A DNA stretch of 64,000 nt from Caldilineales bacterium (GTDB taxonomy: Bacteria > Chloroflexota > Anaerolineae > Caldilineales > Caldilineaceae), in NCBI GenBank assembly GCA_012271135.1, contig JAAXGZ010000040.1, positions 52,953 to 116,952 on the forward strand, given 5' to 3'. The notes beneath the pieces are model-generated. The model saw only the letters and a program-made list of their open reading frames with translations, was not told where the DNA came from and ran no database searches. The translations under genes were made by a program, and so were the position numbers. Shown piece after piece: positions 43,171-50,365 of this stretch; position 1 is the first letter of the stretch, and each line of letters starts with the position of its first letter.

Positions 43171-43537
43171 GACCGGGGTTGACCTGCTCAGCCTGGAACG
43201 GTTTGCAAGGGTCCGCGACAGGTTTGGCGAGCGTTTCCTGAACAGAGTCTTCACACCCCTGGAACGGGAGCAGTGCGGTCACAGTGTACAATCGCTGGCT
43301 GGCTGTTTTGCCCTTAAGGAAGCCGTATCGAAAGTGCTTGGCACGGGACTGTGGCGGTCCGGAGTGGCGTGGCAGGACATCGAAATTCTGCGCGATCAGG
43401 TTACCGGTGAACCGGGCCTCCGCCTCAGCGACCATGCCCGGGCCGTGGCCGAAGCGCGCGGGGTGGACACATGGTCGATCAGTTTGTCCCATGACGGTCC
43501 CTGGGTGCTCGCCTTCGTCGTGGCCGTCCGGCAATGA
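43163..43537 (+). CDS. acpS: Holo-[acyl-carrier-protein] synthase
   Basis: AcpS transfers phosphopantetheine from CoA to the serine of acyl carrier protein. The 124-residue product has the two family signatures: GVDLLSLERF (magnesium-binding Asp) and FALKEAVSKVLGTG. The C-terminal SISLSHDGPWVLAFVV is also typical. The GTG at 43163 gives the normal length and starts inside the ugd stop region. This suggests coupled translation even though the two proteins are functionally unrelated. pyrG follows after 48 bases. Confidence 0.92.
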   Translation: MLRTGVDLLSLERFARVRDRFGERFLNRVFTPLEREQCGHSVQSLAGCFALKEAVSKVLGTGLWRSGVAWQDIEILRDQVTGEPGLRLSDHARAVAEARGVDTWSISLSHDGPWVLAFVVAVRQ

Positions 43538-43585
43538 GGGTGCCGCGCCCTGCCGAACCACAAACCCGCGAGGAAACCCCTTGAC

Positions 43586-45268
43586 ATGACCAAGTACATC
43601 TTTGTTACAGGCGGCGTCGTGTCCGGCATCGGCAAGGGAGTGGTTGCGGCCTCAATCGGAGTGCTGATGCGCAGCCGCGGCCTGAGCGTGGGCGCCCTGA
43701 AACTGGATCCCTATCTGAATGTCGATCCCGGAACCATGTCGCCCTACCAGCACGGCGAGGTGTTTGTCACCAGTGAAGGTGCGGAGACGGATCTCGATCT
43801 GGGCCACTATGAACGCTTCATTGGCGGTAGTTTGTCGTCCCTGAGCAATGTGACCAGTGGACAGATTTACGCTGATCTGATCAGCGACGAGCGGAGCGGT
43901 GCCAAGTATCTGGGCGGCACCATTCAGGTGGTACCGCATGTGACGGACCAGATCAAGGCGGCCATTCGCGATTCGTTCCGCGACGACGATCCGGACGTGG
44001 CGTTGATCGAGATCGGCGGCACTGTCGGCGACATTGAGGGACTGCCGTTCCTAGAGGCCATTCGCCAGATGTACAGCGAAATCGGTCCCTCGAACTCGCT
44101 GTTCGTGCATGTGACGCTGCTCCCGTACCTGCAGTCCTCCAAGGAACTCAAGACCAAGCCCACACAGCACAGCGTGAGGACGCTTCGCAGCAACGGCCAA
44201 CCACCCGACGTTATCGTGTTGCGCAGCGATCTGCCGATACCGGCCGAACTCATGGACAAGGTGGCCTTGCACTGCGATGTGGCCCGCGGCGCGGTGATTC
44301 CCTTGGAAACGGCATCAACCCACTACAGTGTCCCGCTGGCGCTGGAGGAAGCAGGCTTGGGCCGGTGGATTGCCGATCACTTCCGGTTGCGTCAGTACCG
44401 CGCGCCCAGCGGTGAACTGGAACATCTACGGGCCTATGTGGATGCCAGCACGGGGGACAATCCACCGGTGGCGATCGGCATCGTTGGCAAGTACGTGTCC
44501 CTGGAGGATGCCTACATCAGCGTCAAGGAGGCACTGGATCATTCATGCGCGGACCTGGGCCGCCGGCTCGACCTCAGGTGGATCAACTCCGAACTGCTGG
44601 AGGCGGCGGATCCTGCGACGTATCTGGAGGGCTTGGACGGCATTGTGGTGCCGGGTGGCTTCGGCCCCCGGGGCATTGAGGGCAAGGTGGCCGCGGCCGC
44701 CTATGCCCGGCGCAACCAGGTCCCGTATCTGGGGCTGTGTCTTGGCATGCAGGTGATGTGTCTGGAACTGGCGCGCGATGCGCTCGACGCTCCTCAGGCC
44801 AACAGCACTGAATTCGATCCGCTCACTGCGCACCCCGTCATCGATCTCATGCCGGATCAGGTCTCCGTGGTCGATAAGGGCGGAACCATGCGGCGGGGCA
44901 GCTACCCGTGTCGCTTGGAAGAGGGGTCCATTGCCGCCGACGCCTATGCGCGTCTGGGGCTGGGGCCCAACATCACCGAACGCCACCGCCACCGCTACGA
45001 GTTCAACAACAAGTATCGGGAACCGCTCGAGGAGGCGGGACTGAGACTGTCGGGTCAGTCGCCGGACGGCCGACTGGTTGAGATTGCGGAACTGGAAGGC
45101 CATTCCTTCATGGTTGGCTGCCAGTTCCATCCGGAATTCCAGAGCCGACCGACGGAACCGCATCCGTTGTTCCGCCGGTTTGTCGAGGCGGCGGTGGAAT
45201 TTCCGGACGCCTCCCTGCGGGATGAGGTGGCCCAATTGCTCGACGTTGGTGGTGATGCCGACGACTAG
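43586..45268 (+). CDS. pyrG: CTP synthase
   Basis: PyrG makes CTP from UTP, ATP and glutamine. The 560-residue protein has the amidoligase domain (FVTGGVVSGIGKGVVAASIG; LDPYLNVDPGTMSP; EIGGTVGDIE) and the class I glutamine amidotransferase domain. In the latter the catalytic Cys is in LGLCLGMQVM and the His/Glu pair in GCQFHPEFQSRP. The length is a little over the bacterial norm because of a short C-terminal tail. It lies between acpS and yebC on the + strand. Confidence 0.97.
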   Translation: MTKYIFVTGGVVSGIGKGVVAASIGVLMRSRGLSVGALKLDPYLNVDPGTMSPYQHGEVFVTSEGAETDLDLGHYERFIGGSLSSLSNVTSGQIYADLISDERSGAKYLGGTIQVVPHVTDQIKAAIRDSFRDDDPDVALIEIGGTVGDIEGLPFLEAIRQMYSEIGPSNSLFVHVTLLPYLQSSKELKTKPTQHSVRTLRSNGQPPDVIVLRSDLPIPAELMDKVALHCDVARGAVIPLETASTHYSVPLALEEAGLGRWIADHFRLRQYRAPSGELEHLRAYVDASTGDNPPVAIGIVGKYVSLEDAYISVKEALDHSCADLGRRLDLRWINSELLEAADPATYLEGLDGIVVPGGFGPRGIEGKVAAAAYARRNQVPYLGLCLGMQVMCLELARDALDAPQANSTEFDPLTAHPVIDLMPDQVSVVDKGGTMRRGSYPCRLEEGSIAADAYARLGLGPNITERHRHRYEFNNKYREPLEEAGLRLSGQSPDGRLVEIAELEGHSFMVGCQFHPEFQSRPTEPHPLFRRFVEAAVEFPDASLRDEVAQLLDVGGDADD

Positions 45269-45343
45269 TGTTCCGTTGTTTCGCGCAGGGGGCCGTTGTC
45301 CGCGCAGCAGGCGCCTGCGCCCAGACCAGGGTGGTGGACAAGT

Positions 45344-46105
45344 ATGGCCGGACATTCCAAGTGGGCGAACATCAAGCGCCGCAAGGGTGCCGTGGACGCC
45401 GCGCGCGGCAAAATCTTCACGCGCCTGACGCGCGAAATCCAGGTGGCGGCACGCGCGGGGGACGATCCCGATGCCAACTTCACACTGCGCCTGGCGGTGG
45501 AACGGGCGCGGGCGGAGAACATGCCGAGGGACACGATCGACCGTGCCATCCGCCGCGGCGCCGGCAAGGACAAGGACGCCGCCCAGTACGAGGAAGTAAC
45601 CTACGAGGGCTATGCCCCCCACGGCGTGGCGTTGCTGATCGAGTGTTTGAGCGACAACCGCAATCGGACCATCGCTGAGGTGCGACGGGTCTTCAACCGG
45701 GCCAATTCGGCCTTGGCCGAGCCCAACGCCGTGGCCTGGCAGTTTACGCGTCGCGGCCTCATATTGGTTGAAGCGGAAGTAGGGGAGGCCGAACTCGACG
45801 GCGAGGACGTGTTCATGGAGGCCTTGGAGGCCGGTGCCGAGGACATCGAGGAGGACGACGGCACGTTTGAGATTTACACGGAGGGCACCGCTTTGGCACA
45901 GACCGCGGACAACCTGCGTCAAGCCGGTCTTCCGGTTCGGTCCGTCGAGCTGATCATGCACCCCAACCAGACCATCGACTTGGCTCCGGGTGATGCCATG
46001 ACGGTTCTGCGGATGGTGGAAGCACTGGAGGATCTGGACGACGTCAAGCAGGTGTTCCACAACCTGGCGCTCAACCCGGAAGTCCTCGCGGAGATGGTCG
46101 GCTAG
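45344..46105 (+). CDS. yebC: YebC/PmpR family protein (probable translation or transcription factor)
   Basis: The 253-residue protein begins MAGHSKWANIKRRKGAVDAARGKIFTRL, quoted here only for its diagnostic MAGHSKWANIK start, and contains MPRDTIDRAIRRG and YEGYAPHGVALLIECLSDNRNRT. The family was described as DNA-binding regulators, and members have more recently been linked to rescue of ribosomes stalled at proline stretches. The neighbourhood yebC-ruvC-ruvA is a conserved bacterial arrangement, and it is nine bases from ruvC. An in-frame start 48 bases upstream is rejected because the MAGHSKW start is invariant. Confidence 0.95.
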   Translation: MAGHSKWANIKRRKGAVDAARGKIFTRLTREIQVAARAGDDPDANFTLRLAVERARAENMPRDTIDRAIRRGAGKDKDAAQYEEVTYEGYAPHGVALLIECLSDNRNRTIAEVRRVFNRANSALAEPNAVAWQFTRRGLILVEAEVGEAELDGEDVFMEALEAGAEDIEEDDGTFEIYTEGTALAQTADNLRQAGLPVRSVELIMHPNQTIDLAPGDAMTVLRMVEALEDLDDVKQVFHNLALNPEVLAEMVG

Positions 46106-46114
46106 GACCGTTGC

Positions 46115-46630
46115 ATGTCCCTGGTTCTTGGCATTGACCCCGGCATCGCCCGGTTGGGTTACGGCCTGGTGCGGGAGAGGCCGGACCGTTCGCTCGGATT
46201 CGTGGACTGCGGAGTGATCACGACGCCGGCGGACTGGGAACTGGAGGACCGGCTGCAGGAGGTCAACTCGGACATCGGTGCCCTGCTGGACGAACACCGT
46301 CCCGAGGCCGTGGCCATGGAGCAACTCACTTTCGGCAGCAACAGTCCGACGGCCTTCGCGGTTGGCTGCGTTTGCGGTGTGGTCATGTCCAACGCGGCTG
46401 GTCGCGGGATAAAGGTGTCGCTGTATGCGCCGGCTCAGGTTAAGCAGCAGCTGACCGGAACGGGCCGGGCCGACAAGCAACAGATGCAACAGATGGTCCG
46501 GTTGACCCTGAGCCTCGACGCGATTCCCCGCCCGGATGACGCGGCGGACGGATTGGCGGTGGCTCTCTGCCACCTGTACCGGCAGAAGTTCCGGACGGTG
46601 GTATTCCAGCAGACAGGGGATTCGGCTTGA
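46115..46630 (+). CDS. ruvC: Holliday junction resolvase RuvC
   Basis: RuvC cuts Holliday junctions held by RuvAB. The 171-residue enzyme has catalytic acids in LGIDPGIARLGYG, AVAMEQLTFGSN and RPDDAADGLAVALCH, with the conserved KQQ region (RADKQQMQQMV). Its stop codon shares one base with the ruvA start (TGATG), so the two are translationally coupled. ruvB is not in this window. Confidence 0.95.
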   Translation: MSLVLGIDPGIARLGYGLVRERPDRSLGFVDCGVITTPADWELEDRLQEVNSDIGALLDEHRPEAVAMEQLTFGSNSPTAFAVGCVCGVVMSNAAGRGIKVSLYAPAQVKQQLTGTGRADKQQMQQMVRLTLSLDAIPRPDDAADGLAVALCHLYRQKFRTVVFQQTGDSA

Positions 46631-47214
46631 TGATCAGGCGGTGTGCGGGAACGGTGGTCGGAGCCGAAGACAACAGTGTGCTCATTGCCCTGGCCTCGCT
46701 TCCGGATTTGGTACTGGAGATCAACGTGCCCCAGCTCCACCTGTCCGGCCTGGCGGCCGGCAGCGAGGTGGAACTGCACACCTACCTCCATGTGCGGGCC
46801 GAGGAGCTAAGCCTGTACGGTTTCCTGACTGAAGGGGAACTGAGGGTGTTTCAGAGATTGATCAGGGTCAGCGGGGTAGGGCCGCGCGCAGCCTGTAGCC
46901 TGTTGGGCTCGCTTGGCCCCGCGGAGTTGGTCCAGGCGATCGTGTCGGATCGCCCCCAAATGATTGCTCAGGCTCCCGGAATCGGCAGGCGCACGGCTCA
47001 GAAGATCATTCTGGAACTGAAGGACCGCGTGGAGGACCTGGTGGTTGCCGCGGAGATGCCGGTCCCCGCTGCGGCGCCTGATCGGGAACTGATTCAACTC
47101 CTCGTGGACATGGGATTTCCCGTCGCGCAGGCCAGCCAGGCCGTGGCACAGGTTCCGGAAGATGCCGAGGCGATCGAGGAGCGCCTGAAGGCGGCATTGC
47201 AACTGCTTGGCTAG
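46630..47214 (+). CDS. ruvA: Holliday junction DNA helicase subunit RuvA
   Basis: RuvA binds four-way junctions as a tetramer and recruits the RuvB motor. The 194-residue protein has the N-terminal OB domain (MIRRCAGTVVGAEDN), two helix-hairpin-helix units (LIRVSGVGPRAACSLLG and QAPGIGRRTAQKIILELKD), and a C-terminal UBA-like domain (LLVDMGFPVAQASQAV) that contacts RuvB. ATG 46630 is chosen over the TTG three bases earlier. Confidence 0.95.
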   Translation: MIRRCAGTVVGAEDNSVLIALASLPDLVLEINVPQLHLSGLAAGSEVELHTYLHVRAEELSLYGFLTEGELRVFQRLIRVSGVGPRAACSLLGSLGPAELVQAIVSDRPQMIAQAPGIGRRTAQKIILELKDRVEDLVVAAEMPVPAAAPDRELIQLLVDMGFPVAQASQAVAQVPEDAEAIEERLKAALQLLG

Positions 47215-47235
47215 AGAATCTGTAGCCCCGTCATT

Positions 47236-47265
47236 TTGACAGTGCGCGGCACCCGGACATACGAT
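47236..47265 (+). promoter_or_regulatory. Promoter of efp
   Basis: A perfect TTGACA (47236-47241) and TACGAT (47260-47265) are 18 bases apart, in the gap between ruvA and efp. The leader would be about 30 bases. tRNA-Thr downstream may be read from the same promoter. Confidence 0.65.
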
Positions 47266-47300
47266 TTTCGGCGATGGTGTGACAGTAGCGGCGGAACAAC

Positions 47301-47858
47301 ATGGCGGACGTGACCAGCCTGCGCAAGGGCAATATCTTCGTGGAGGGCGATGTCCTCTGGCGCGTGATGGAGTTCCATCACATCAAGATGGCTCGGGGTG
47401 GCGCCACCATCCGGCTAAAGGTTCGCAATGTGCGGACCGGTTCCCTGGTTGAAAAGACCTTCAACAATGGCGCCAGGGTTGAGGACGTGAGGTTGGAAGG
47501 CCGCACCATGGAGTACCTCTATCCCGAAGGTGACCAGTACGTGTTCATGGACACCAATACCTATGACCAAGTGTCCCTGACGCAGGAGATCCTGGGTGAG
47601 GCCTTGAACTACCTGTCCGACAACCAGACCCTGGAAGTCGAATTCTACGGCGAGGAGGCTTTGAGTGTGACCCTCCCGACGACCGTGGACTTGCAGGTTG
47701 CATGGGCCGAAATGGCAGTCGCAGGCGACACCGCCAACAACCCGACCAAGGCCGTGGAACTGGAGTCGGGACTGAAGCTCCAGGTTCCCATGTTCGTCAA
47801 GGAAGGCGACACCATTCGGGTGGATACCCGCGACGGACGGTACGTGACCCGGGTATAA
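47301..47858 (+). CDS. efp: Elongation factor P
   Basis: EF-P enters the ribosome next to the P site and relieves stalling at polyproline stretches, which are frequent in this organism's exported proteins. The 185-residue protein has the three-domain family layout, with VRTGSLVEKTFNNGARVED in domain I and the C-terminal VPMFVKEGDTIRVDTRDGRY. The loop that carries the modified residue reads IKMARGGATI, so the tip is Arg32 rather than the Lys of the E. coli type. No modification enzyme (EpmA/B or EarP) is seen in the window. Confidence 0.95.
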   Translation: MADVTSLRKGNIFVEGDVLWRVMEFHHIKMARGGATIRLKVRNVRTGSLVEKTFNNGARVEDVRLEGRTMEYLYPEGDQYVFMDTNTYDQVSLTQEILGEALNYLSDNQTLEVEFYGEEALSVTLPTTVDLQVAWAEMAVAGDTANNPTKAVELESGLKLQVPMFVKEGDTIRVDTRDGRYVTRV

Positions 47859-47880
47859 TCGCTGGACAGGCGATCATTTC

Positions 47881-47953
47881 GCCGCTGTAGCTCAGTTGGT
47901 AGAGCGACGCTCTCGTAAAGCGTAGGTCATCGGTTCGAGCCCGATCAGCGGCT
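47881..47953 (+). tRNA. tRNA-Thr (anticodon CGU)
   Basis: The 73 bases fold with acceptor GCCGCTG/CAGCGGC, D arm GCTC/GAGC, anticodon stem ACGCT/AGCGT with loop CTCGTAA, and T arm ATCGGTTCGAGCCCGAT. The anticodon CGU reads ACG. The discriminator is T, no CCA is encoded, and a T run follows directly. It lies 22 bases after efp. Confidence 0.95.
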
Positions 47954-48005
47954 TTTTCGTCCTGGCAGCCACAACAGGTTGTTCGTTAATCCAGGGAAGT
48001 GGTCC

Positions 48006-48320
48006 ATGGCCCGCATGGTGCATTGCGTCAAGCTCAACCGCGAGTTGGAGGGGTTGGACAAACCGCCCTACAAGTCGGAGATCGGCACGCGCATCTACAA
48101 TGAGATCTCAAAGGATGCCTGGCAAATGTGGATGACCCAGTCGGTGATCCTGATCAACCACTACGGGCTGAGCCTTGGCGACCCCAAGGCACATGACTTT
48201 CTGATGTTGCAGATGGAGGACTTCTTCTTCGGTCCGGATGCTCCGATGCCGGAAGGTTGGACCCCCGAGGGCGTGCCCGGTTCGGGCATTCCGCAGCAGA
48301 CCAAGGGATCGCCTTTCTAG
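48006..48320 (+). CDS. yggX: Oxidative damage protection protein YggX family (Fe-S/iron trafficking)
   Basis: The 104-residue protein matches the YggX family: MARMVHCVKLNRELEGLD with the conserved Cys7, then IGTRIYNEISKDAWQMW, and WTPEGVPG near the end. In enterobacteria YggX protects Fe-S clusters from oxidation. Here the C-terminal tail (GSGIPQQTKGSPF) is longer than in E. coli. ATG 48006 sets the usual M-A/S-R-x-V start. It converges with the ATP-grasp gene across a GC-rich hairpin. Confidence 0.88.
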   Translation: MARMVHCVKLNRELEGLDKPPYKSEIGTRIYNEISKDAWQMWMTQSVILINHYGLSLGDPKAHDFLMLQMEDFFFGPDAPMPEGWTPEGVPGSGIPQQTKGSPF

Positions 48321-48372
48321 TCGAAGTCGGTCTGCCGGGTTCCCCCAGCCGGGAACTGGGCCGGCAAGAGGC

Positions 48373-48404
48373 GGCCGCGCCGCGTTCCAATTCACGCGGC
48401 GGCC
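48373..48404. terminator. GC-rich hairpin between convergent genes
   Basis: Arms GGCCGCGCCGCG (48373-48384) and CGCGGCGGCC (48395-48404) pair with a two-base bulge and a 10-base loop. It sits between convergent yggX and the ATP-grasp gene and could stop transcription from both sides, but it has no T run. Confidence 0.45.
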
Positions 48405-48481
48405 GGACAGCAGACACTGTTCGCAATCCCTATACGCGAAGTCGTCGGCGCCCAATTCGTCCGGACCGCCGAACCCGCGGC

Positions 48482-49756
48482 TTAGCCTGCCGCCAGTGGG
48501 ATTTCCGGTTCGATGCGAATGTCCAGACATGCATGGGCGTCGCGCAGGGCCTGCTCCACGGATTCGGGGTCCGGGCCGTTGGCGAAGATGAAGCCCAGAT
48601 AGCTGTTTCCTTCCGGCAGAGCCCGCAGGCTGGTACCGGGCAAGGTCGTGATTTCCACGTCGTTCACCAAGTCGACGGCTTCGGCATTGCCAACCCCGTC
48701 CACCGCGCACAGAATGCCGGATTCGGGGATGGGGATCATCATGACTCCCTGGGCGGTGTCGCGATTCCGGTGCAGTGACAGCGGCAGGCCGCAGGACTGT
48801 TGCAATATCAACGCCTCAAGCGACACATCCGCATCAAAGCGCAGCGTGCGCGAGCAGAGTCCGCCGATGGATCTGCCGGCCAGTTCCAGCATCCACACCC
48901 CCCCATCATTGATCCGCATTTCGGCGTGGATCGGACCGAATCCCAACCCCAATGCCGCAGCGGCCCGTTGGGTGGACCGGCGCACTACCTCCTGTGCGTC
49001 GGCAACCAGTCGCGACGGTGTTACATAAATGGTTTCCTCGAAGAAAGGGCCCTCCAAGGGATCGGGTTTGTCGAAGATGGCCAGAACTGTCAGAGCGGAT
49101 CCCTGGGCCAGTGCCTCTACAGCCACTTCAACACCCGGAATGTAGCTCTCCATCAAGAAGTCGGGTCTGAGTTGGCCGGGCTCACCGCCGATGATGGCAG
49201 TGAGCCGAGCTACAGCCTTCGGCAACTCCTCCGGGCTGTCAATGCGCATCACCCCTTGGGAACCGTTGGCTCCGAGTGGTTTGACAATCAGCGGAAATCC
49301 CACTTCGGCGGCCGCATCCAGCGGATCCATGTCCGCTGTCACAAGCCGGAACCGTGGACAGTTCAGGCCACCCTCGGCGAGCACCTGCCGCATGCGGTGC
49401 TTGTCGCTGGCTGCCAGCGCCGCCTCGGGGGAGTTGTGTGGCAGGCCCAGTTCCAAGGATGCCGCCGCAGCCAACAGGGAACCGCTGTCGTCCACTGCGA
49501 GGATGGCGTTCAAGGGGAGAGTTCGGTGTAGACCTCCGATGAAATCCACACAGGTTTCGATCTCGGCGAATGGAAACCCATGGCCGTGTCTGCCGTCGCC
49601 CGCCAGTTCCCACGGCATGTCGACGGCTGTCGATGCGCGAACTCCCAACTGTGCGGCGGCGTCCAGGAACGGTCGGAGTCGGTAGGAGCCCGGTGTCCCC
49701 AACAACAGGACGTGGCCGGCCTCAACCCGGCCTGATGCGGGGACCGGCAGGTCCAT
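48482..49756 (-). CDS. ATP-grasp carboxylate-amine ligase
   Basis: The 424-residue enzyme joins a carboxylate to an amine with ATP. A pre-ATP-grasp Rossmann-like domain (VLLLGTPGSYRLRPFLDAA) is followed by the ATP-grasp core from about residue 115. The core has the phosphate loop KPLGANGSQGVM, FLMESYIPGVEVAVEAL, and the metal-binding end GPIHAEMRINDGGVWMLELAGR, quoted in parts. The nearest known groups are dipeptide or carnosine-type ligases and biotin-carboxylase-like enzymes; the acceptor is unknown. It is the third gene of the ileS-msrA unit, 54 bases after msrA. ATG 49756 or GTG 49759 may start it. Confidence 0.82.
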   Translation of the reverse strand: MDLPVPASGRVEAGHVLLLGTPGSYRLRPFLDAAAQLGVRASTAVDMPWELAGDGRHGHGFPFAEIETCVDFIGGLHRTLPLNAILAVDDSGSLLAAAASLELGLPHNSPEAALAASDKHRMRQVLAEGGLNCPRFRLVTADMDPLDAAAEVGFPLIVKPLGANGSQGVMRIDSPEELPKAVARLTAIIGGEPGQLRPDFLMESYIPGVEVAVEALAQGSALTVLAIFDKPDPLEGPFFEETIYVTPSRLVADAQEVVRRSTQRAAAALGLGFGPIHAEMRINDGGVWMLELAGRSIGGLCSRTLRFDADVSLEALILQQSCGLPLSLHRNRDTAQGVMMIPIPESGILCAVDGVGNAEAVDLVNDVEITTLPGTSLRALPEGNSYLGFIFANGPDPESVEQALRDAHACLDIRIEPEIPLAAG

Positions 49757-49810
49757 CACGACGGCGCCTTTCGACAGTTTATGGACCGGTGTCGGTTGGT
49801 GGGCAACGGG

Positions 49811-50359
49811 TCAGGCGGCGCTGACAGCTGTGAGCTTGTGGGCAAACTGCTTGCGGAACTTGGCAACCTTGGGTTCGACCACCGCCCTGCAATATCCCTG
49901 GTAGGGATGGTTCGCGTAGTAGTCCTGATGGTAGTCCTCCGCCTTGTAGTAGTCGCCCAGCGGCACGAGTTCGGTTACCAACGGTCTCGACCAAATTCCT
50001 TCGGCGGCAATCCTGTCCATGGTTGCCTGGGCCGCGTGCCGTTGCGCTTCCGAGTGATGGAAAATCGCCGAGCGGTATTGCGTGCCCACGTCGGCGCCCT
50101 GCCGGTTCAGCGAAGTTGGATCGTGGATTGTGAAGAAGACCGCCAGGATCTCGTCCACGGACGTCACGGCGGTGTCGAACGTTACCTGGACGACCTCGGC
50201 GTGACCCGTACGCCCGGTGCACACCTGCTCGTAGGAGGGATTTGGCACGGAGCCCCCGGTGTATCCCGACTCGACGTGTTCCACCCCTTCCATGAGCAGG
50301 TACACAGCCTCCAGACACCAGAAGCAGCCGCCGCCCAACGTGATTGTCTCCTTCGCCAT
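49811..50359 (-). CDS. msrA: Peptide methionine sulfoxide reductase MsrA
   Basis: MsrA reduces the S-epimer of methionine sulfoxide in proteins. The 182-residue enzyme has the catalytic Cys in GGGCFWCLEAVY, then GYTGGSVPNPSYEQVCTGRTGHAEVV (abbreviated family block), TQYRSAIF, and the C-terminal HQDYYANHPYQGYC, whose Cys is a candidate resolving residue. It starts six bases after ileS ends and so is co-transcribed with it. Confidence 0.95.
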   Translation of the reverse strand: MAKETITLGGGCFWCLEAVYLLMEGVEHVESGYTGGSVPNPSYEQVCTGRTGHAEVVQVTFDTAVTSVDEILAVFFTIHDPTSLNRQGADVGTQYRSAIFHHSEAQRHAAQATMDRIAAEGIWSRPLVTELVPLGDYYKAEDYHQDYYANHPYQGYCRAVVEPKVAKFRKQFAHKLTAVSAA

Positions 50360-50365
50360 GTCTGT

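Noticed and set aside
44543..46573. A 676-codon open frame on the - strand opposite pyrG, yebC and ruvC
   Set aside because: It mirrors three certain genes, and its translation is low in complexity and typical of antisense frames in GC-rich DNA.
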